DNA of 64,000 nt from Prorocentrum cordatum (taxonomy: Eukaryota > Sar > Dinophyceae > Prorocentrales > Prorocentraceae), in contig CAUYUJ010015829.1 of NCBI GenBank assembly GCA_963575745.1, positions 208,701-272,700 of the forward strand, given 5' to 3'. Below the pieces are notes generated by a model, which saw nothing but the letters and a program-made list of their open reading frames with translations, did not search any database and was not told the DNA's origin. Below are positions 10,364-21,475 of the stretch, piece by piece. Position numbers and translations under genes: made by a program. How positions within the stretch are numbered: position 1 is the first letter of the stretch; the number at the start of each line of letters is the position of its first letter.

Positions 10364-11090
10364 TGGCAACGACAGCGACGCCGACGACGACAGCGACAAC
10401 GACGACGACGACGCCGCCGACAACGACTACGACGACACCGACGACGTCTCCAACGACTTCGACGACGCCGACAATTACGACGACGACGACACCGACGACG
10501 ACGACGACGCCGACGCGACGACGACGAGATGACAACGACGACGACGATGACGACGCCGACGACGACAACGACGACACCGACGACGACGATGACGTCAACG
10601 ACGACGACGACGACGACGACGACGTCGACGACGACGAAGACGACGACGTCGACGCCGACGACGACGAAGACGACGACGACGTCGCCAGCGAAGACGACGA
10701 CGAGGGAGGAGGGAGGACGACGACGGCGACAACGACGACAACGACGACAACGACGAGGGAGGATGGAGGACGGCGACGACGCGAACGACGAAGAAGGAGG
10801 AAGGACGGCGACGCCGACGATGACAACGACGAGGGAGGAGGGAAGACGACGACAACGACGACGACGACGACGGCGACGAAATAGGAGGGACGACGACGAG
10901 ACACCGACGACGGATGACGACGACGACGAGGGAGGAGGAAGAAGGATGACCACGGCGACAACGACGACGGAAACGACCACGACGCCAAAGAGGACGACGA
11001 CGAATACGAGGAAAGACAGAAGACGACGTAGGCGACGACGACGACGCGGGAGGAGGGAGGACGGCGACGACGAGGACGACGACGACGCAA
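10364..11090 (+). repeat. (GAC)n/(ACG)n trinucleotide block of satellite unit 1
   Basis: GAC/ACG triplets with GGAGGGAGGA interruptions run for about 720 bases. They occupy the place where the other two satellite units carry only short GATGATG or GACGATGAC blocks, so unit 1 has expanded here. Thr-, Asp- or Val/Ser-rich frames through it are artefacts of the repeat. Confidence 0.95.
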
Positions 11091-14000
11091 GAGCGCGCGC
11101 GCACGCTTTTGTTGAAAATCCGTGTCGCGAAACCTTGTGTTTTGTAGGTTGCTTGGACACACGATTTTGAAATCCTTCCGAAGCCGATGGGTTTTGAAGG
11201 ATTTCGGCATCTGCGCGCGACGACGCGCGCGTCTGCACTTCGTCGCGTTTTTTGCAGAGGATTCTCTCGACGGCACACGCGCAAGGGCGTACGACAGATT
11301 TCGACATGCGCGCGGGCGAAGCCCATTTGGTAGCATTTTGTGAACATCTTGAAAAACCGATGGTTTTCTTAAGATTTCGCAAGAGCTCGCGCGTAAGCTT
11401 TTTTAGCAAATCAGTGTTGCGAAACCCTGTGTTTTTGTATGTTTTTTTGGGACACTCGATTGCGAAATCCTTCCGACACCAAAGGTTTTTGGAGGATTTC
11501 GGCCTGCGCGCGCGACGACGCGCGCGTGTGCACTTCGTTCCTTTTTTGTAAGGGATTCGTGAAAAAAGTGTCATGTTAGAACAGAAGGTGTCCCCGCGTA
11601 TCGTTTTTTTACAAGGGAACCTCAGGGGGGCCGATACCGGCCCCCCTGGGATAGTGCAAATTCATGTTTAGGATGGACATGTGGTTATAATCAGTTATGA
11701 CTTACGTGCCCGAAAGGGGGCGGATAACGCCGGGGGGGGTAGAGTCTATTTGCTTTTTAGAAAGGAGAATATAGGTCGTGCTTTCTATTTGGTGCATCAC
11801 GCGATGAGCAACCCATGCGGTGCAACCGCTGCGGTGCAAGCTATGTTTCGCAAGCTATGTGGTGGATTCTATGTTGTGCATTTTGCAAACGAGTTGACGC
11901 ATTCCATGCTCTTGCAAGCATCCCGCCCACCCACCCGCAACTCGGATTGAAAACCCATGAGGCGGTGGTTGCGATGACTGCTCGGCGTTGGCTGGCGCAT
12001 CGCCGCGGCCGCGCCAGCCCGCGCATGCACGCGCGCGCAGCGGCCAGCCATTTGGCGCCGACGCGGCCGCGGTGGCGCTGCCTCTTGGGCACATCCCAGC
12101 GGGCACTTCAGTGCGAGTCGGCGGGGCGGGGCGGGCGCGGTATCATGGCAACGTCGACAACGGTAGACATGATGATGATCGTAGCAATGCTGATGATGAT
12201 GGTGATGATGATGATGACAACGACGACCGCACGGCCAGTGACGGCGCCGATGATGATCACGACGAAGACGATGACGGCGTGCTCGCGTCGGCGATGCAGG
12301 CTTTGGAAGGAGTTCGACATGCGCGCGGGCGACGCGCGAGAGTGGCCCGCATGGTGTTGTTGGACACGGATCGTGCCCCCCCCTCGCGCGCGCGCAAGGG
12401 CGTTCGAATGATTGCGGCATGCGTCGCGAGAGGCCCGTTTTGCAGAATTCAATGGACATGCTGGGAACTCATGGTTTTCTGCAAGGGCCGCCAGAGCGCG
12501 AACGCACACTTTTTTTGGAAATGGATGTTTCAAATCATTTTTTGGTTAAAAAACACAGACAACTGGATTGTTTCGGACATTCGGTTTTCACATCTTTGCG
12601 ACATTTTTTAGGTTTTTGAAGGATTTCGGCACGCGCGCGACAACGCGCGCGCGCGTGTACTTCGTTTTTTTTTGGTCGAAAAAGGGTTCTCGCGACAGCA
12701 CGCGCGAGAAGGCGTTTGAACGATTTCGACATGCGCGCGCGAGACCCGTTTCGTATAATTTGTTGAACATGTTGAGCCATTCATGGTTTTCTCAAGAATC
12801 CGGCAGAGCGTGCGGGCAAGTTTTTTGTTTGAGAATTTGTGTTGCGAAACCACTGTGTGTATACATGTCTATGTATATGTGTGTATATATGTATGTCTAT
12901 ATATATACACACACACCGGACACTCGATTCTGAAATCTTTATGGCGCCCAAGGTTTTTGACAGATTTCGGCATGCGCGCGCGACGGCGCGCGCGTGTGCA
13001 CTTCCTTTTTTTGCCCAAGGGGTTCTTGAAATCTGTTGCTTTTGATGAGCGAGTGCGCGCGCACAGTTTTTTGCACAGGATGACGGGGGGTGTCGATACC
13101 GATCGGGCTGGGATGATACGGGCTCAGATATAGGATGGACGATGGGACAGAATAGTAAAACATTGCGATACGAACAGGGGGGCGGGCAATCAGGGGGGGC
13201 GGTGTCGAGTCGAGTCAGAAAGGAGAATATCTGCGGTGCAATCTTCGTGGTGCAATCTATGTGTCTCGATCGCCCTGCCGAATTTGAAATTGTCAACTCC
13301 ACTGCTCGCGCAATCACCCCACGCACCCGCCGGCAACTTGGATTGCAAACCCATGAGGCGGTGATTGCGATGACTGCTCGGCGTTGGCTGGCGCATCGCC
13401 GCGGCCGCGCTAGCGCGCATTTTCGTGCGCAGAGTGGCCAGCTAGTTTGGCGCGGCCGACGCGGCCGCGGTGGCGCTGACCTCTGGGCACGTCCCAGCGG
13501 GCACTTCAGTGCGAGTCGGTGACTTGGGCGGGCGCGGTATCATGGCAACGTCGTCAATTGTAGGCATGACGATGATAGTAACAATGCTGGTGGCGATGGT
13601 GACAACGGCGGGGGCACGGCCAGCGACGGCGCCGATGATGATCACGCCGACGACGATGACGGCGTGCTCGCGTCGGCGATGCAGGCTTGGGAAGGAGTTC
13701 GACATGCGCGCGCGGCCGACGCGCAAGGGTGGCCCGCATGGTCTTATGTGGACTCGGATCGTGCCCCCCCTCGCGCGCGCGCAAGGGCGCTCGAATGATT
13801 TCGACATGCGTCGCGAGAAGCCCGTTGGGCAGACTGCAATGCAAATGCTCAAATCTTCTGGTGTTCCTTAGGATTCGCAAAACCTCGAGATGAGATTTTT
13901 GGATTTGAAGTCTGATGTTGTGCATTTGCAGTTTCAAAGCACACGGATGTTTTCGGGGCGTTCGATTTCGAATGTTTTGCGAAACCCATGGCCTTTGAAG

Positions 14001-14171
14001 GATTTCGGCATGCTCGCGCGACCGTTCGCACGTGTGTGCACTTCGCCCCATCTGTTGCACAGGGGTTCGTGCGACAATACGCGCGCAAAAGGGCGTCCTT
14101 ACGTTGACGACATGCGCGCGAGAAGCTCGTTTGGGAATACGTGCCGAACATTTTTGCGAACAAGTTTTCTT

Positions 14172-14301
14172 TCCCTCTCTCTCTCTATATATATATATAT
14201 CGCACGTACACACACATATATATATATATATATATACATACACATAACGGTCCGCAACAACGTTCGCGCACGTTTTTTTTGTATTGACAGTTTTTGTTCT
14301 T

Positions 14302-14337
<36 letters not shown>
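14172..14337 (+). repeat. CT, TA, CA and GT dinucleotide tracts in satellite unit 3
   Basis: CTCTCTC, then TATATATA, ACACAC and another TATATA block occupy 14172-14248. A pure GT run lies at 14303-14337. A smaller TATG/TATATA-ACACAC tract lies at the matching place in unit 2 (12860-12915), so the tract is inherited within the unit. Confidence 0.9.
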
Positions 14338-14338
<1 letters not shown>

Positions 14339-14704
14339 AACGCCTGGCTGGGAGACCGTGCTGTTTATAGTTTCGGGGCATTCGTTTTTGAAGTCTTTAC
14401 GAACCCCAAGTTGGTGAAGGGGTTCGGAATGCGTGCGCGACGACGTGCGCGTATGCACATTGTCCCATTTGTTGCGCGGGGTTCTTGGACACTGAGGAGT
14501 TTTGATAAACGATTGCGCGCGAATAGTTTAGGTTGCAGAGGATGAGGGAGACGATGTTGGTCTGGCTGGCGCGGCTGGCGTGGCATGAACTCATTTTTTA
14601 GGATGGGCGATGGGGCAGGGTCATACGCACATTGCAATACGAAAAGGGGACCGTTAAGTCTGGGGAGGGTGGTCTATCCTATTAGTCTTTTAGTGTGCAA
14701 CCTA

Positions 14705-14855
14705 GGGCGGCGACGAAGCGGCGATGGGGCGGCGACGGCGGCCACGTAGCCGCCAGACGGAAAACACGGCCCAGACGGTGGGCGGCGGGCGGCGACGGAG
14801 CCGCGACGGCGGCCACATAGCCGCCAGACCGAAGAGACGGCCCAGTTCCTTAGAA
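14705..14855 (+). repeat. Tandem duplication of about 76 bp (GGCGACGGCGGCCAC)
   Basis: CGACGGCGGCCACGTAGCCG near 14732 recurs as CGACGGCGGCCACATAGCCG near 14808, followed in both by CCAGAC, GAA and GACGGCCCAG or CACGGCCCAG. It marks the right edge of the satellite region. Confidence 0.85.
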
Positions 14856-14934
14856 CAGAAATAGAAACTTCCAATTGGAGGCACTGTTTGGTTATGATAT
14901 CTGCACATCTCTCTCATATGCCAGAAACTGGGCC

Positions 14935-15925
14935 CCAGGGCCCTCCCTGCCGCAGCACACCAGGGGCACCTGATATACAGTACCCCCCCCTCCGTCCCTT
15001 GGGGCCGGGGCCTCCCCGGGGCCTCCCCAGCCCCCCGGGCCCCCCCGAAGCTTCCCGTTACGTTCCAAATCGGCCCCAGACGGGGCCAACGTGGCTTCGG
15101 ACGGCCTTATGCCCCCGAGACGGCCCAAGACGGTTCCAAGAGGACCTTCAAAGGGCCCGAATAGGCAAACATCGCTTCTTTCCTCTACTTTCCTTTAACA
15201 CAGCGCAAATTTCTAGCATACTCGCCGTCTTCCCCTCCTCTTCCGATGGTCGGGCTCGACCCAGCACCAGCAATAGTCGCCGTCTTCATGTGCGCAGCAT
15301 CCAAGATGGCCCCAGAGGCCCCCAGGAAAACTCCAAAACTACCCAAGAGGTCCCCCCAGAGGGCCCCAAGACGGCCCAAGAGGGCCCCAAGACGGCCCAA
15401 GAGGCACCCAGGACCGCCCAAGAGGCACCCAACAGGGCCGCAAACTGGGCCCTTTGGGGGCAATTTGAACCCACATTCGGAGGCCTCCGCCCCACGAGGA
15501 CCCCCAAAGGCCGCCACGAGGCCCCCAAGAACCCTCTCAAGCGGACCCCAAAAGGCCCCCAAGCGCCCCAAGAGAGGCCCCAAGAGGCGTCAAAACTGCC
15601 TCCTCGAGACTGCCCAGGGGCTTCCCCAGAGACCCGAACAGGCGTTCAAGAGATCTCACGCAAACAATTCAGGCACGGTGGCAGGAGGGGCAGAAAGCCT
15701 TCAGGAGGGGCACGCGAGGACGAGGCGCACGGTGGCCCCTCCTCTCTGTCCTCGCATTTCGAGGCCTCGAGCCCGAGAGGTCTGAGAGGACCCAGGGGAC
15801 CGCCCGCAGGCCCCCAAGAGCCCCCCAAGAGGACCCGACATGCCCCCCCAAACGACCCGCAAGAGAGGCCCCAAGAGGCCCCCAAACGGCCCGCAGTTGG
15901 CCCCAAAGCTGCTTCCGAGAAAACT
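14935..15925 (+). repeat. Degenerate GGCCCCAAGAGG array
   Basis: Variants of GGCCCCAAGAGG, GGCCCAAGACGG and GCCCCCAAG recur with irregular spacing of about 10-15 bases through most of this kilobase. The reverse complement (CTCTTGGGGCC) makes arrays at 28130-28720, 29405-29790 and 30346-30480. A plus-strand frame at 14888-15961 stays open as a Pro/Lys/Arg-rich translation (PRRPKRAPRRPK) and mirrors the repeat; I do not regard it as a gene. Confidence 0.8.
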
Positions 15926-15946
15926 GCCCAGAGGCTGCCCATGATA

Positions 15947-16104
15947 GGGGGGCACATGTGAACCCTACCCCATACCCTCCACGTCCACGATTTCTGACGG
16001 GGGAGGGTGGGGTTCACTTCGCTCGGGAGCTCCCGAACGAAGTGGACCCCACCCTCCCCCCCGGAAATCGTGGGGGGTAGGGGTAGGGTTCGCATGTGGC
16101 CCCC
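15947..16104. mobile_element. Palindromic miniature inverted-repeat element, copy 1
   Basis: 158 bases form an almost complete palindrome. The left end reads GGGGGGCACATGTGAACCC, the right end in reverse complement GGGGGCCACATGCGAACCC, and the arms of about 79 bases meet at GGGAGCTCCC. The element is flanked by TA on both sides (15945-15946 and 16105-16106), as expected of a TA target-site duplication. A 157-base copy with the same ends, the same centre and TA flanks lies at 58794-58950. There is no coding capacity; movement would need a transposase from elsewhere. TA duplications are typical of Tc1/mariner-like and some other families, but the ends alone do not identify the family. Confidence 0.85.
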
Positions 16105-16106
16105 TA

Positions 16107-16542
16107 CGTAAGACCTCTGCAGGCATCCGAGGTGCATCCGATCAGCACCCCAGGCACGGCGGCAGGATGGGCCGCAGGCCACTGGGAGGTGCACGCCTGG
16201 GCGGGGCTCCCCGTGGCCCCTCCTCGCCGTCCTCCGCCTTGCTCGGCTCCGGCAGAGCCTCCTTCTGCTCCCTGCCCCCCTTTGCCCCCTCTGCCCCCCT
16301 TCTTCGTCGCCGTCGCTTCTGGACTCTTCTCCCCTTTCTCGACCTCCAAGCCGCCCCCCCTCGTCCTCCTCGTCGTCCTCACGGGAGACCTCCGTGCTCA
16401 GGGACGGGTTGTTTACTACGTGTTCCCATAGAGCCTTCGACCTAAGGTCCTATCCACAACCGTCGCCCAAGCCTCGACATCTCAATGCGAGCTGTAATTC
16501 CAGAGACCCTGAGCTGCGCGGTGATTCTAGTATATAGATATA
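16107..16542. other. No gene seen
   Basis: GC-rich, with a pyrimidine-rich middle (16250-16380). Frames on both strands are short and without a recognisable domain. Confidence 0.4.
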
Positions 16543-16543
16543 C

Positions 16544-16593
<50 letters not shown>

Positions 16594-16800
16594 AGAGAGA
16601 GAGAGAGAGAGAAAAAATGAAGAGAGAGAGAGATATAGAGAGACAGAGAGGGAGAGAGAGAGGGAGAAACAATGAGAAAGAGAGAGAGAGAGAGACCAAC
16701 AAAAAAAAAGAGAAAGAGAAAGAGAAAGAGAACGAGAAAGAGAAAGAGAAAGAGAAACAGAAAGAGGAGGAGAAAGAGAGAGAGTGAGAGAGAGCGCGCA
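16543..16800 (+). repeat. (GA)n/(GAAA)n purine tract
   Basis: About 250 bases of GA dinucleotides with GAAAGA and AAAAAA interruptions. Arg/Glu/Lys-rich frames through it are artefacts. Confidence 0.95.
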
Positions 16801-17455
16801 ACAGTTCAGGCGAAAGGGGTCCGTCCGGGCGCGCGGGGTACTAGCGACCGCTGCGCTCACCTCTTGTGGCGGGAGGGGCCGCTTGAATGACAGGGGTGGG
16901 GAGCAACCTCCCTCCCAGCACGGTCGAAAAGTGACCCCGACTATAGATGCGAGCGGGTTGTGGCGATCAGGGCGTGGCTGCCTCCAGTCTGCAAGCCCGA
17001 GAAGACCGGGGCACCGGCTGTAAGCGCGCGTTGGCCGGCGCACCAAGGGAGCCCTGGGGAACGAAGGCGCCGCACTGGGGCGTCCCCCTCGGCGGCCCAC
17101 TGACAGGTCCACAGAACATGTTGGCAGGTGTTGTTCTCGCAGGGCACGAACGACAGACAGGTGTTGTTCTAGCATAAGGTCGGGCCTGTCGGAGATTTTC
17201 GACGAAAAATGAAGCATATGCAAAACATGCTCCCAAAGGGCGCAAACAAATATTCAGAAAATAGTCCCCAGGCTACTTTTGAATATTCCTCCTGTAGAGG
17301 GACGGGCCCGACTGAAATGTGGCACTGGTGCGCCAGCGGTGGGCAGCAGGTCGCGCCGGCAGATTGTGCTGGAGAGTGGCCCCAGGGAAAGCAGGCGTGC
17401 GGAAGGCCTGGTGGAATTCCTTCCAGGCGGACTGTGCTCTTTGGAACTGTCGAGA
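16801..17455. other. No gene; contains a 15-bp imperfect hairpin
   Basis: AATATTCAGAAAATAG at about 17251-17266 pairs with CTACTTTTGAATATT at about 17273-17287, with a short loop. The block between two GA tracts otherwise shows no domain, and its frames are short. Confidence 0.45.
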
Positions 17456-17490
<35 letters not shown>

Positions 17491-17494
17491 GAGG

Positions 17495-17536
<42 letters not shown>

Positions 17537-17561
17537 GAGAGAGAGAGAGACAGATAACAAA

Positions 17562-17593
<32 letters not shown>

Positions 17594-17680
17594 AAGAGAA
17601 AGAGAAAGAGAGAGGATGAGAGAAAGAAAGAGAGAAAGAGTTTACAGGCAGAGAGAGAGAGAGAGAATTGAGAGAGAAAG
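17456..17680 (+). repeat. (GA)n purine tract
   Basis: GA dinucleotides with AAAG and GGGA interruptions, similar in make-up to the tract at 16543-16800. Confidence 0.95.
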
Positions 17681-17689
17681 GCACCCCGC

Positions 17690-18476
17690 CTGAAGCCATC
17701 TTATGAGCTGCTGCTGCTTGGCAGTGTGCTCGCCTTCGCGGTGAGTGCCTCCGAGCCGCCAGTGGCATGCTGGGGGGTGCACCTAATCAGTCTCGCTAGG
17801 CCCTTGCCCGTCTCGCCGGCTCTAGTCCATTCTTAGGCTCCACTCGAGCCTCACAGCCCCGAGAATCCTCGATTCTTGATGCAGTGGTCGTTGCTTTGAT
17901 GCAACTTCTATTAGTGCGGCTCCTTACATCCCGTTCGCTAAGAGTTTACTTTTGGCTTGCGCAACCTCCGCCCACACCATGACTCTGGCGTTCGCTGGTG
18001 GGCCAGTACCACCAGCCCTTTCTGAAACGAGGCCTGGCAGGAGGAGGAGGAGGACCAGAGGAGACCCAAGGTTAGCGATGCTGCATTACACCTTCCCGTC
18101 CCAATCCCCCCCCTCGTGTATTCCGTACGAACCTTGCTTTTCCATTTGTAGAAGTGCCTTTTTGTTGAAAGACCAGCACCCTAGAGGCCTGTCATTCAGG
18201 CGATCTCCCAGTTTTGCAAAGGAACCGCCTTGCATCCTTCTAGCGAGTAGTGAGGGCTGCGCAAAGGTATGACCATACAGTTCAGCGAGGTGTCCAGCGA
18301 TCTCCTCGTTATGGAAGTCGCCCCCGGCTGTGTCAATCTTGCACGCGTTTTCACTGGGCCATGGGCATGGGCGTGGAGGGCGTCTCAAGCGCGAGCTCCA
18401 TTTTGAAAAGTAGCCGACCCCCACCCGTTCAGCTGAATTATTCATTTATTTGTAAAGATGATTACAACAACATATA

Positions 18477-18477
<1 letters not shown>
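17690..18477. other. Low-repeat stretch, no assigned gene
   Basis: Composition is less biased than in the neighbourhood. A 119-codon minus-strand frame (18086-18445) has an ordinary amino-acid mix (for example CKIDTAGGDFHNEEIAGHL), but shows no domain, no partner exon and no trans-splice context. The segment GCGAGCTCCATTTTGAAAA at about 18388 belongs to the repeat family at 19400-19620. Confidence 0.35.
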
Positions 18478-18507
<30 letters not shown>

Positions 18508-18535
18508 CACGTATGCTCATACGCACACGCACACG

Positions 18536-18567
<32 letters not shown>

Positions 18568-18570
18568 GAC
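18478..18570 (+). repeat. (AT)n and (CA)n dinucleotide tracts
   Basis: ATATATAT runs on both sides of a CACACGCACACGCATAC segment. Smaller TA tracts occur at 19077-19096. Confidence 0.95.
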
Positions 18571-18629
18571 ACCTATACGACCACCCTGCGGGTGATAAAG
18601 AGGGTGGGGGGGGCAGCAATGGGAAAAAG

Positions 18630-18914
18630 TGACACCAGCGGGACGCCGGCGGGACACCGCGCGCCACTGGCCGCCAGAGGAGAATCATTTGGTCTGGCCG
18701 CGGCCCAGCCACATGAGGATTTCGGGACACCAGCAGGACACCGGCAGGACACTGCGGGCCACTGGCCGCCGGAGGAGAAACATTTGGTCCGTCCGCGGCC
18801 CAGCCACAGGAGGATTTCGGGACACCAGCGGGACACCGGCGGGACACCGCGGGCCACCGGCCGCCGGAGGAGAAACATTTGGTCTGGCCGCGGCCCAGCC
18901 ACAGGAGGATTTTC
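18630..18914 (+). repeat. Three tandem copies of a 95-bp unit
   Basis: Units start near 18630, 18725 and 18820 with GACACCAGCGGGACACCGGC and contain CATTTGGTC and GCGGCCCAGCCACA. Copies 2 and 3 are closest. The period is not a multiple of three and the frame changes from copy to copy, so this is non-coding. Within each unit GGGACACCGGC is itself repeated. Confidence 0.9.
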
Positions 18915-19055
18915 TCTCGCCCGCCCACGCAGCTTCGCCTCGCCCGCACGCACGCACGCACGCACGCACGGCACGCACGACACGAACCCTAAACCGAAAT
19001 CGATTTCCCGGTAGGGGGGGTCTCCGTTTCACGTCTGACTCACCTCTCAACCTCC

Positions 19056-19057
19056 GA

Positions 19058-19092
<35 letters not shown>

Positions 19093-19096
19093 TATA
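19056..19096 (+). repeat. (CT)n-(AT)n tract
   Basis: TCTCTCTCTCTCTCTCTAT followed by an AT run. Confidence 0.95.
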
Positions 19097-19399
19097 TGTG
19101 TACGCATGTACATAGATACATCTGTGTAAGCATCTGCATGTGTACATGTATAGGTGTATGTATATGGATGTGTAATGGCAGAATTCTGGTTTTTGTATAT
19201 AGGCATGTGAACATGTACACGTGCATGCATATGGTTCAGACAGTTGGAGCAGTACCTGCATATGCAGGTCGGTTCACTGAGCTGGTCTCAATGTTAAGCC
19301 GGTAACAAGCGAACGCCCACATTTGCAAAGGGACCACCGTCCATCCGTGCAGTCGTATTTTTCGTTAAAGTCTTTGGTCGTCTTCGTTGCAGATTTCCA

Positions 19400-19620
19400 G
19401 AGCGAGAGGCCCATTTTGAAAAGAAGCCGCCCACCAACCTTGTAACTGCTGCGGTCTGTTCTCACGAGTGTGAGCGGCACTGGGGCGAGAACACCATTTT
19501 GAGACGGAGCCGCCCTCCATCGTTGAAGTTGTTTGTATACTTTTATGACTCAGGTGCGCGGCGCGGGGGCGAGAGCTTCATTTTGAAAACGACTCGCCCT
19601 CGATCCTTGGAGCTGCTGCA
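19400..19620 (+). repeat. Tandem repeat of about 83 bp with an ATTTTGAAAA core
   Basis: CCATTTTGAAAAGAAGCCGCCC (about 19412), CACCATTTTGAGACGGAGCC (about 19492) and TTCATTTTGAAAACGACTCG (about 19577) are spaced by about 83 bases, each preceded by a GCGAGAG-like word and followed by GTTGAAG/CCTTGGAG-like sequence. A detached fourth copy lies at about 18390. CCATTTTG also occurs in the spliced leader, but the rest does not match, so these are not leader copies. Confidence 0.75.
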
Positions 19621-20052
19621 CCTTGCAAGCTTCAGGATCATAAGCTGTGAGGCTCGCCCTGCCGTCACGTCCTGGGGTTGCGACAGGGAGGATCCACTGA
19701 CAACGAACAAGATGAAGGAGGGGGCGGGATGTTGCGTCGAGAACTGCAATGGCAGGATTCTGCCTCGCGTGCAGCTGCGCCGATCATCAGGAGACCTCCG
19801 CCTGCTTGCCTTGGCCCAGCATCTCTTCGGTACCTTCAGGCAAGCTGGTCTGGTTTCCCTATCCCCCCTGCGCGTGCGCGAGGCTTCGCTGGCAGGGCTT
19901 GCCTTGCCCTTGCTCGAGGAAGTGCCTGAAAGCTGGCCCACGATTCTTCAATCTTTTTCGACGCTATGTTTTTTTGGTGGCGTGGGCCCCCAGACCTCTC
20001 GACCCCTTCCCCGAGGCTGGCTTTGCACATTGAGTAGTCTCTGACGGCAGCA
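19621..20052. other. No assigned gene
   Basis: A plus frame 19499-20044 (181 codons) crosses this block but lacks any recognisable domain and begins inside the 83-bp repeat. Confidence 0.35.
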
Positions 20053-20747
20053 GGGCCCCTCCTCCTCCTCCTTCTCCTCCTCCTCCTTCTCCTCCTCTTC
20101 CTCCCCCCCCCCTCCTCCTCCTCCTCCTCCTCCTCCTCCTCCTCCTCCTCCTCCTCCTCCTCCTCCTGCTCCTGCTCCTGCTCCTCTCCTCCCCCCCCTC
20201 CTCCTCCTCCTCCTCCTCCCTCCTCCTCCTCGTCCTCGTCCTCGTCCTCCTTCTCCCTCCTCCTCCTCGTCCTCGTCCTCCTTCTTCTCCTCCCTCCTCC
20301 CCTCCTCCTCGATCTCCTCCTCCTTCTCCTCCTCTTCTCCTCCTCACTCTCCTCCTCCTCACTCTCCTCCTCCTTCCCCTCCTCCTCCTCCTCCTCCTTC
20401 TCCTCCTCCTCCTCCTCTCTTCCTCTCCTCCTTCCCCTCTTCTTCTTCTTCTTCTTATTCTTTCCTCCTCCTCCTCCTCCTCCTCCTCCTCCTCCTCCCT
20501 CTCCTCCTCCTCCTCCTCCTCCTCCCCTCCTCCTCCTCTCCCTTTTTTCTTCCTCCTCCTCTCCTCCTCCTCCTCCTCTTCTCCTCCTCCTCCTCCTCCT
20601 CCTCAATCTCCTCCTTCTCCTCCTCCCCCTCCTCATTCCCTCCGTCTTCATCCTCATCCTCCTCCTCCTGTTCCTCCCGCTCCTCCTCCTCCTCCTCTTC
20701 TTCTCCTCCTCCTCCTCCTCCTCCTCCTCGACGTGCGTCTGGGAGGC
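20053..20747 (+). repeat. (CTC)n/(TCC)n microsatellite, about 690 bp
   Basis: Almost pure pyrimidine, dominated by CCT triplets with CTT, CGT and CTG variants. The minus-strand Glu/Arg/Gly-rich frames of up to 307 codons follow from the repeat and are not genes. Confidence 0.97.
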
Positions 20748-21475
20748 CAGTTTGCACAAGCCTCGGTCCTCGAGCCTCGAAGCGGGGGCGGCGGGCTGGC
20801 CGCGCCGCGCTTCCCTCGCTGGAGCTTCAGCCAGCCCGTTCGCCCACGGCCCGAATGTGCCGTTTTGCGAGAGGGCTGGCTCGCTGCTTGGGGCTCGGCC
20901 CCGACGCCAGCTTTTTGTTTTTTGTCCCCGAGCGGGGGGAACGCGTAGCCAGGACTCAGAGGAGATACCGATACCGCTGTTTGTCCTTGAGATCTGGGCG
21001 TTGCAGTTTTTTCACGCCGGTCGTTTTCGCCCAGTTTCGGGCATCAGGACCACAACATATCGATCTGGCTCGAAAAATGCAGCAGAACGATGGTGTCTAG
21101 GGAGGGTTCAGGTCCTGATTTTCGACGATGGTGTATCTCTTGTCGCGACTTCGGATCTCAGGGGCCCTGGAGAGCCCTCGTCGCCACGGCTGGATTCTCC
21201 GGTCCAGGGAGAAGTGTCGGGCGGGGCTGGGACAGGGATAGATCGTTCCAGAGCGTTCTGGAACGCTCTCAGGGCGCCTGGAACGCTTTGGGAATGCCGC
21301 GGCGCCCGACACATCCTCCAGAACTGCCAGATTTCAGAGATTCCGGATTTACCTCTATCCTATTTTTTCCTTGTCCTGGCCTCGTCTTACAGCGGTATCG
21401 GTGCTTTGTCGTTTCCCCGAAGACGCGGTTACTTAGCCGCGGGACCGTTGCTGCGCGGTCCCACGTGGCCTGTGC
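20748..21475. other. No assigned gene; contains a 9-bp perfect hairpin
   Basis: AGAGCGTTC (21250-21258) and GAACGCTCT (21261-21269) pair around TG; GGAACGCTTTGGGAATGCC directly downstream is a degenerate repetition. Plus frames (for example 20752-21522) end just before LINE F and show no domain. Confidence 0.4.

Larger units (their letters stand above)
10256..14700 (+). repeat. Nested satellite: three units of about 1.4 kb
   Basis: Three copies (about 10256-11780, 11781-13235 and 13236-14700) share an ordered set of blocks. These are TGGTGCAAT words, a block with CACTCCACTGCTCGCGCAA and CCCATGAGGCGGTG, a trinucleotide (GAC or GATGATG) block, and two subunits of about 310-340 bp. The tail carries TAGGATGGACGATGG, CATTGCAATACGAA and AGAAAGGAGAATAT. 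The CCCATGAGG word at 11954 recurs at 13350. Each subunit has a core GATTTCGGCATGCGCGCGCG, then ACGACGCGCGCGTGTGCACTTCG; cores lie near 11200, 11508, 12622, 12966, 14003 and 14424. No ORF is conserved between units, so it is probably non-coding. Confidence 0.85.

Noticed and set aside
10261-11574. Frames of 200-470 codons (Thr/Asp or Val/Ser/Arg-rich) over the GAC block
   Set aside because: Compositional. All frames of a GAC repeat are open, and the other two satellite units have no counterpart.
14888-15961. A 357-codon Pro/Lys/Arg-rich frame resembling a histone-like or collagen-like protein
   Set aside because: It mirrors the degenerate GGCCCCAAGAGG repeat and is not matched in the other blocks of the same repeat.
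18086-18445. A 119-codon minus-strand frame with ordinary composition
   Set aside because: Kept only as a note. No domain, partner exon or leader supports it.
19412-19600. CCATTTTG words as decayed spliced leaders
   Set aside because: Only eight bases agree with the leader; the conserved CCGTAGCC and GGCTCAAG parts are absent and the words belong to an 83-bp tandem repeat.
20053-20747. Minus-strand frames of up to 307 codons rich in Glu, Arg and Gly
   Set aside because: They are direct translations of a (CTC)n tract and change character whenever the repeat slips.
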